Source of the DNA: Thioclava arctica
GTDB lineage: Bacteria > Pseudomonadota > Alphaproteobacteria > Rhodobacterales > Rhodobacteraceae
NCBI RefSeq assembly: GCF_040892615.1
Contig: NZ_JBFRYC010000009.1
Location: 62,001 to 126,000 of the forward strand
Direction: 5' to 3'
Length of the DNA: 64,000 bases
The position numbers and the translations under genes were made by a program. Each line of letters opens with the position of its first letter. Position 1 is the stretch's first letter. This document shows, piece by piece, positions 61,223 to 64,000 of this stretch. The notes under the pieces were generated by a model. That model saw only the letters and a program-made list of their open reading frames with translations, was not told the DNA's origin and made no database searches.

Positions 61223-62869
61223 TTACATCATGCCGCCCATGCCGCCCATGCCACCCATGTCGGGTGCGCCGCCGCCAGCGCCTTTAGGCTCGGGCTTTTC
61301 GGCGATCATGGCTTCGGTGGTGATCAGCAGACCTGCGATCGAGGACGCATCCTCAAGAGCGGTGCGCGTCACTTTGGCCGGATCGATCACGCCGAACTTG
61401 AACATGTCGCCATATTCTTCGGTCTGCGCGTTGAAGCCAAAGTTCAGATCGTCGCTTTCGCGGACCTTACCGGCCACGACAGCGCCGTCGACGCCTGCGT
61501 TGTCAGCGATCTGACGCAGCGGAGCCTCAAGAGCGCGGCGCACGATGGCGATACCCGCTTCTTGGTCGCTGTTTGCTGCGGTCATGCCGTGCAGAACCTT
61601 AGCGGCCTGAACCAGCGACACGCCACCGCCAACAACGATACCTTCTTGAACGGCAGCGCGGGTTGCGTTGAGCGCGTCATCGACGCGATCCTTGCGCTCT
61701 TTCACTTCGGTTTCGGTCATGCCGCCAACGCGGATGACAGCCACACCACCGGCGAGTTTGGCCACACGCTCTTGCAGCTTCTCACGGTCGTAATCCGAGG
61801 TGGTTTCCTCGATCTGGGTGCGGATCTGAGCGACGCGAGCTTCGATCTCGGCCTTGTCACCAGCGCCGTCCACGATGGTCGTGGTCTCTTTGGTGATCGA
61901 GACTTTTTTCGCGGTGCCCAGCATGTCCATGCCGACATTTTCCAGCTTCATGCCAAGATCTTCCGAGATCACCTGGCCACCGGTCAGGATCGCGATGTCC
62001 TGCAGCATGGATTTGCGACGATCGCCAAAGCCCGGAGCCTTGACGGCTGCGATTTTCAGACCGCCACGCAGCTTGTTCACGACGAGGGTCGCAAGGGCTT
62101 CGCCTTCGACGTCTTCGGCAATGATCAAGAGCGGTTTGTTGGACTGGATCACCTGCTCGAGCAGCGGCACCATCGGCTGGAGCGAGCTGAGTTTTTTCTC
62201 GTGCAGCAAGATCAGGCAGTCTTCCAGATCCGCAACCATTTTGTCGGGATTGGTGACGAAGTAGGGCGACAGGTAGCCACGGTCGAACTGCATACCTTCG
62301 ACGACTTCAACCTCGGTTTCCATGCCTTTGTTTTCTTCGACGGTGATCACACCCTCGTTGCCAACTTTTTGCATAGCGTCCGCGATGAAGCGACCGATGG
62401 TCTCTTCGCCATTGGCCGAGATCGTGCCGACCTGAGCCACTTCGTCCTGGTCTTTGACCGGGCGCGACGCGGCTTTGATCGCTGCAACCACTTTCGAGGT
62501 CGCCAGATCAATCCCGCGCTTGAGGTCCATCGGGTTCATGCCCGCGGCCACGGCCTTGAGGCCTTCTTTGATGATGGCTTGTGCCAGCACGGTCGCGGTG
62601 GTGGTGCCGTCGCCGGCCTCATCATTGGTGCGCGAGGCCACTTCTTTGACCATCTGCGCGCCCATGTTTTCGAACTTGTCGCTCAGTTCGATTTCACGTG
62701 CAACCGACACACCGTCTTTGGTGATGCGCGGCGAGCCGAAGCTTTTTTCGATGACCACGTTGCGGCCTTTCGGGCCCAGCGTAACTTTCACCGCATCAGC
62801 GAGTACGTTGACGCCCTTGAGCATCCGGTCGCGTGCGTCGGTGGAGAATTTGACGTCCTTGGCTGCCAT
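61223..62869 (-). CDS. groL: Chaperonin GroEL
   Basis: The 60-kDa chaperonin, 548 aa, ending in the Gly-Met repeat (GGMGGMGGMM). Conserved ATP loop VTLGPKGRNVVIEKSFG and DGTTTATVLAQAI; catalytic Asp in VGGGVSLVQAAKVL to DNAGVDGAVV. Preceded by AAGGAG. 63 bp after groS, one bicistronic message under CIRCE. Confidence 0.97.
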   Translation of the reverse strand: MAAKDVKFSTDARDRMLKGVNVLADAVKVTLGPKGRNVVIEKSFGSPRITKDGVSVAREIELSDKFENMGAQMVKEVASRTNDEAGDGTTTATVLAQAIIKEGLKAVAAGMNPMDLKRGIDLATSKVVAAIKAASRPVKDQDEVAQVGTISANGEETIGRFIADAMQKVGNEGVITVEENKGMETEVEVVEGMQFDRGYLSPYFVTNPDKMVADLEDCLILLHEKKLSSLQPMVPLLEQVIQSNKPLLIIAEDVEGEALATLVVNKLRGGLKIAAVKAPGFGDRRKSMLQDIAILTGGQVISEDLGMKLENVGMDMLGTAKKVSITKETTTIVDGAGDKAEIEARVAQIRTQIEETTSDYDREKLQERVAKLAGGVAVIRVGGMTETEVKERKDRVDDALNATRAAVQEGIVVGGGVSLVQAAKVLHGMTAANSDQEAGIAIVRRALEAPLRQIADNAGVDGAVVAGKVRESDDLNFGFNAQTEEYGDMFKFGVIDPAKVTRTALEDASSIAGLLITTEAMIAEKPEPKGAGGGAPDMGGMGGMGGMM

Positions 62870-62932
62870 GTCTTTTGGCTCCTTGACTGAAAATTTCGTT
62901 GGAAATCAGGGTATCTGCGAAAGGCTAAGGCC

Positions 62933-63220
62933 TTACGAGATGATGCCCATGATGTCGCTTTCTTTCATGATAAGCAGTTCTTGCCCATCAAGCGTGACCT
63001 CGGTGCCCGACCATTTGCCGAACAAGATACGGTCGCCAGCTTTCACGCTCGGTGCGATCAGCTCGCCCGAATCCTTGCGTGCGCCTTCGCCAACCGAGAT
63101 GATTTCACCCTCAGCCGGTTTTTCTTTGGCGCTGTCGGGGATGATCAAACCACCCTTGGTTTTCTCTTCGCCTTCGACGCGTTTGACCAGCACACGGTCA
63201 TGCAGCGGTTTAAATGCCAT
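62933..63220 (-). CDS. groS: Co-chaperonin GroES
   Basis: 95 aa heptameric lid for GroEL. MAFKPLHDRVLVKRVEGEEKTKGGLIIPD with the mobile loop, and GTEVTLDGQELLIMKESDIMGII at the end. Ribosome site AGGGAG. First gene of the operon. Confidence 0.97.
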   Translation of the reverse strand: MAFKPLHDRVLVKRVEGEEKTKGGLIIPDSAKEKPAEGEIISVGEGARKDSGELIAPSVKAGDRILFGKWSGTEVTLDGQELLIMKESDIMGIIS

Positions 63221-63255
63221 CTGGCTTACTCCCTAAGGTTCCAGGTTCAAAGCTT

Positions 63256-63282
63256 TTAGCACTCATCTAACACGAGTGCTAA
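63256..63282 (-). promoter_or_regulatory. CIRCE element (HrcA operator) of groSL
   Basis: TTAGCACTC (63256-63264), nine bases, GAGTGCTAA (63274-63282) matches the CIRCE consensus TTAGCACTC-N9-GAGTGCTAA without a mismatch. It lies 36 bp upstream of groS on the leftward strand, in the untranslated leader. Confidence 0.97.
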
Positions 63283-63291
63283 CGATGGCGG

Positions 63292-63320
63292 AGTTAGTCA
63301 CTGCACCCCCATTCTGTCAA
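63292..63320 (-). promoter_or_regulatory. Predicted groSL promoter
   Basis: On the - strand, TTGACA (complement of 63315-63320), 17 bp, CTAACT (complement of 63292-63297). The CIRCE begins 9 bp downstream, so HrcA would cover the start site. The -35 is consensus for the housekeeping sigma factor; I see no clear heat-shock sigma pattern. Confidence 0.6.
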
Positions 63321-63403
63321 CACCCGATTGGCGAAAAATGCCCGCGCTTGGTGAACACGTTTGTCACTTTGCGCGCGCCGCGCTGCGTGGCACTGTGCGC
63401 CCA

Positions 63404-64000
63404 TGATGACCCTTCGCCCCCTGCGCCAGTTGCTGGCTCCCGTCTTGATGCCCGTGCTTTGGGTTGCGCTTGCCTTGCCGGTCGGCGCGCAATGCTCTGG
63501 CAGCGATCTTTTTGACGCTTTGCCCAAGGCCGAACAGGCCCGCCTTGAGGCCGCCGCCCATGCCGTGCCCTTCGCGCAGGGGCTCGTATTTTCTGCCACC
63601 AAGGGGGATCAGACCATCACGCTGGCGGGCACCTATCATCTGCCTGATCCGCGCCACGATGCGCTGGTCGCACAGGTGCAAGAGGCGCTTAAACACGCCA
63701 GCGCACTGCTGGTCGAGGCCGGACCCGATGAGGAGGCACGGCTGCAAAAGGCGATGATGGCCGATCCGACGCTAATGTTTTCCAAGGGCAAGACGCTGCC
63801 CGAGCTGCTGTCCCCCGCCGAATGGGAACTGACCAAGACGGCACTGGCGGCCCATGGCATGCCCGCCTTTCTGGCTGCCAAAATGCGCCCGGCGTTTGTT
63901 GCGATGACGCTGTCGCTGCCGCCCTGCGCGGTCAAGGATATGGGGGCCGGGGGCAAGGGGCTTGATAAGGTGCTGATGCAGGCCGCCCAGACCGACAAGG
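63404..64000 (+). CDS. TraB/GumN family protein (3' end outside window)
   Basis: Open frame from ATG at 63404 (or 63407) to the window end, about 199 aa seen. N-terminal signal peptide (LAPVLMPVLWVALALPVGA, cleavage before QCSGSD). The TraB/GumN pattern is visible: LAGTYHLPDPRHDAL (conserved GTxH) and LLVEAGPDEEARLQKAMM. Family members are thought to be metal-dependent proteases or have no proven activity. Divergent from groSL; a promoter is expected in 63321-63403 but none is obvious. Confidence 0.8.

Overview
The window looks like a chromosomal segment from an alphaproteobacterium of the Rhodobacterales/Paracoccaceae (Rhodobacter-Paracoccus type). The evidence is a high-GC coding style; a complete 14-subunit nuo cluster interrupted by extra reading frames in the Rhodobacter/Paracoccus manner and followed by birA, coaX and rnj; an F1-only atpHAGDC operon; a smo/mtl polyol operon very like that of Rhodobacter sphaeroides; and CIRCE-controlled groSL. 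I saw no tRNA, rRNA, insertion sequence, prophage or CRISPR array. Almost every gene is intact and closely packed.

Region by region. (a) 1-4555: the 3' part of an MFS drug-efflux-type transporter, a DegT-family aminotransferase, and a leftward pair coding for a DadA-like FAD oxidoreductase and an ornithine cyclodeaminase/mu-crystallin family protein. (b) 4655-13222: leucine/isovalerate catabolism. A promoter with an overlapping perfect palindrome precedes isovaleryl-CoA dehydrogenase. A reversed ompW with an FNR-type box follows, then lprI-like, mccB, mccA, a GST gene, HMG-CoA lyase and a methylglutaconyl-CoA hydratase-type gene, most overlapping by a few bases. (c) 13223-32863: nuoA-N plus seven inserted or accessory genes, then birA and coaX. 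NuoE has a long C-terminal extension, and the next gene encodes a membrane-anchored protein ending in the same helix-hairpin-helix-like domain. (d) 32860-34626: RNase J and a strong bidirectional terminator. (e) 34646-46148: RhlE-type helicase, cation/proton antiporter, M23 peptidase, clpA, HPP-CBS protein, Tat-exported transglutaminase-like protein, glyoxalase II and a methyltransferase. (f) 46149-51847: a 410-bp leader, the F1 ATP synthase operon with its terminator, then an H-type lectin gene. (g) 51894-60745: a leftward polyol block (SDR, HAD phosphatase, SorC-type regulator, then smoE-F-G-K, smoS, mtlK). (h) 60837-64000: a YciI-like gene, groL and groS behind a perfect CIRCE, and the 5' part of a TraB/GumN-family gene cut by the window end.

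How the genes work together. The carboxylase/lyase cluster carries isovaleryl-CoA to acetoacetate and acetyl-CoA. Complex I and F1-ATPase form the respiratory energy block. The smo/mtl block imports hexitols and oxidises them to ketoses. I found no clear foreign island. The least explained material is the set of small exported or membrane proteins inside nuo, especially the paired helix-hairpin-helix tails, and the LprI-like gene coupled to mccB.
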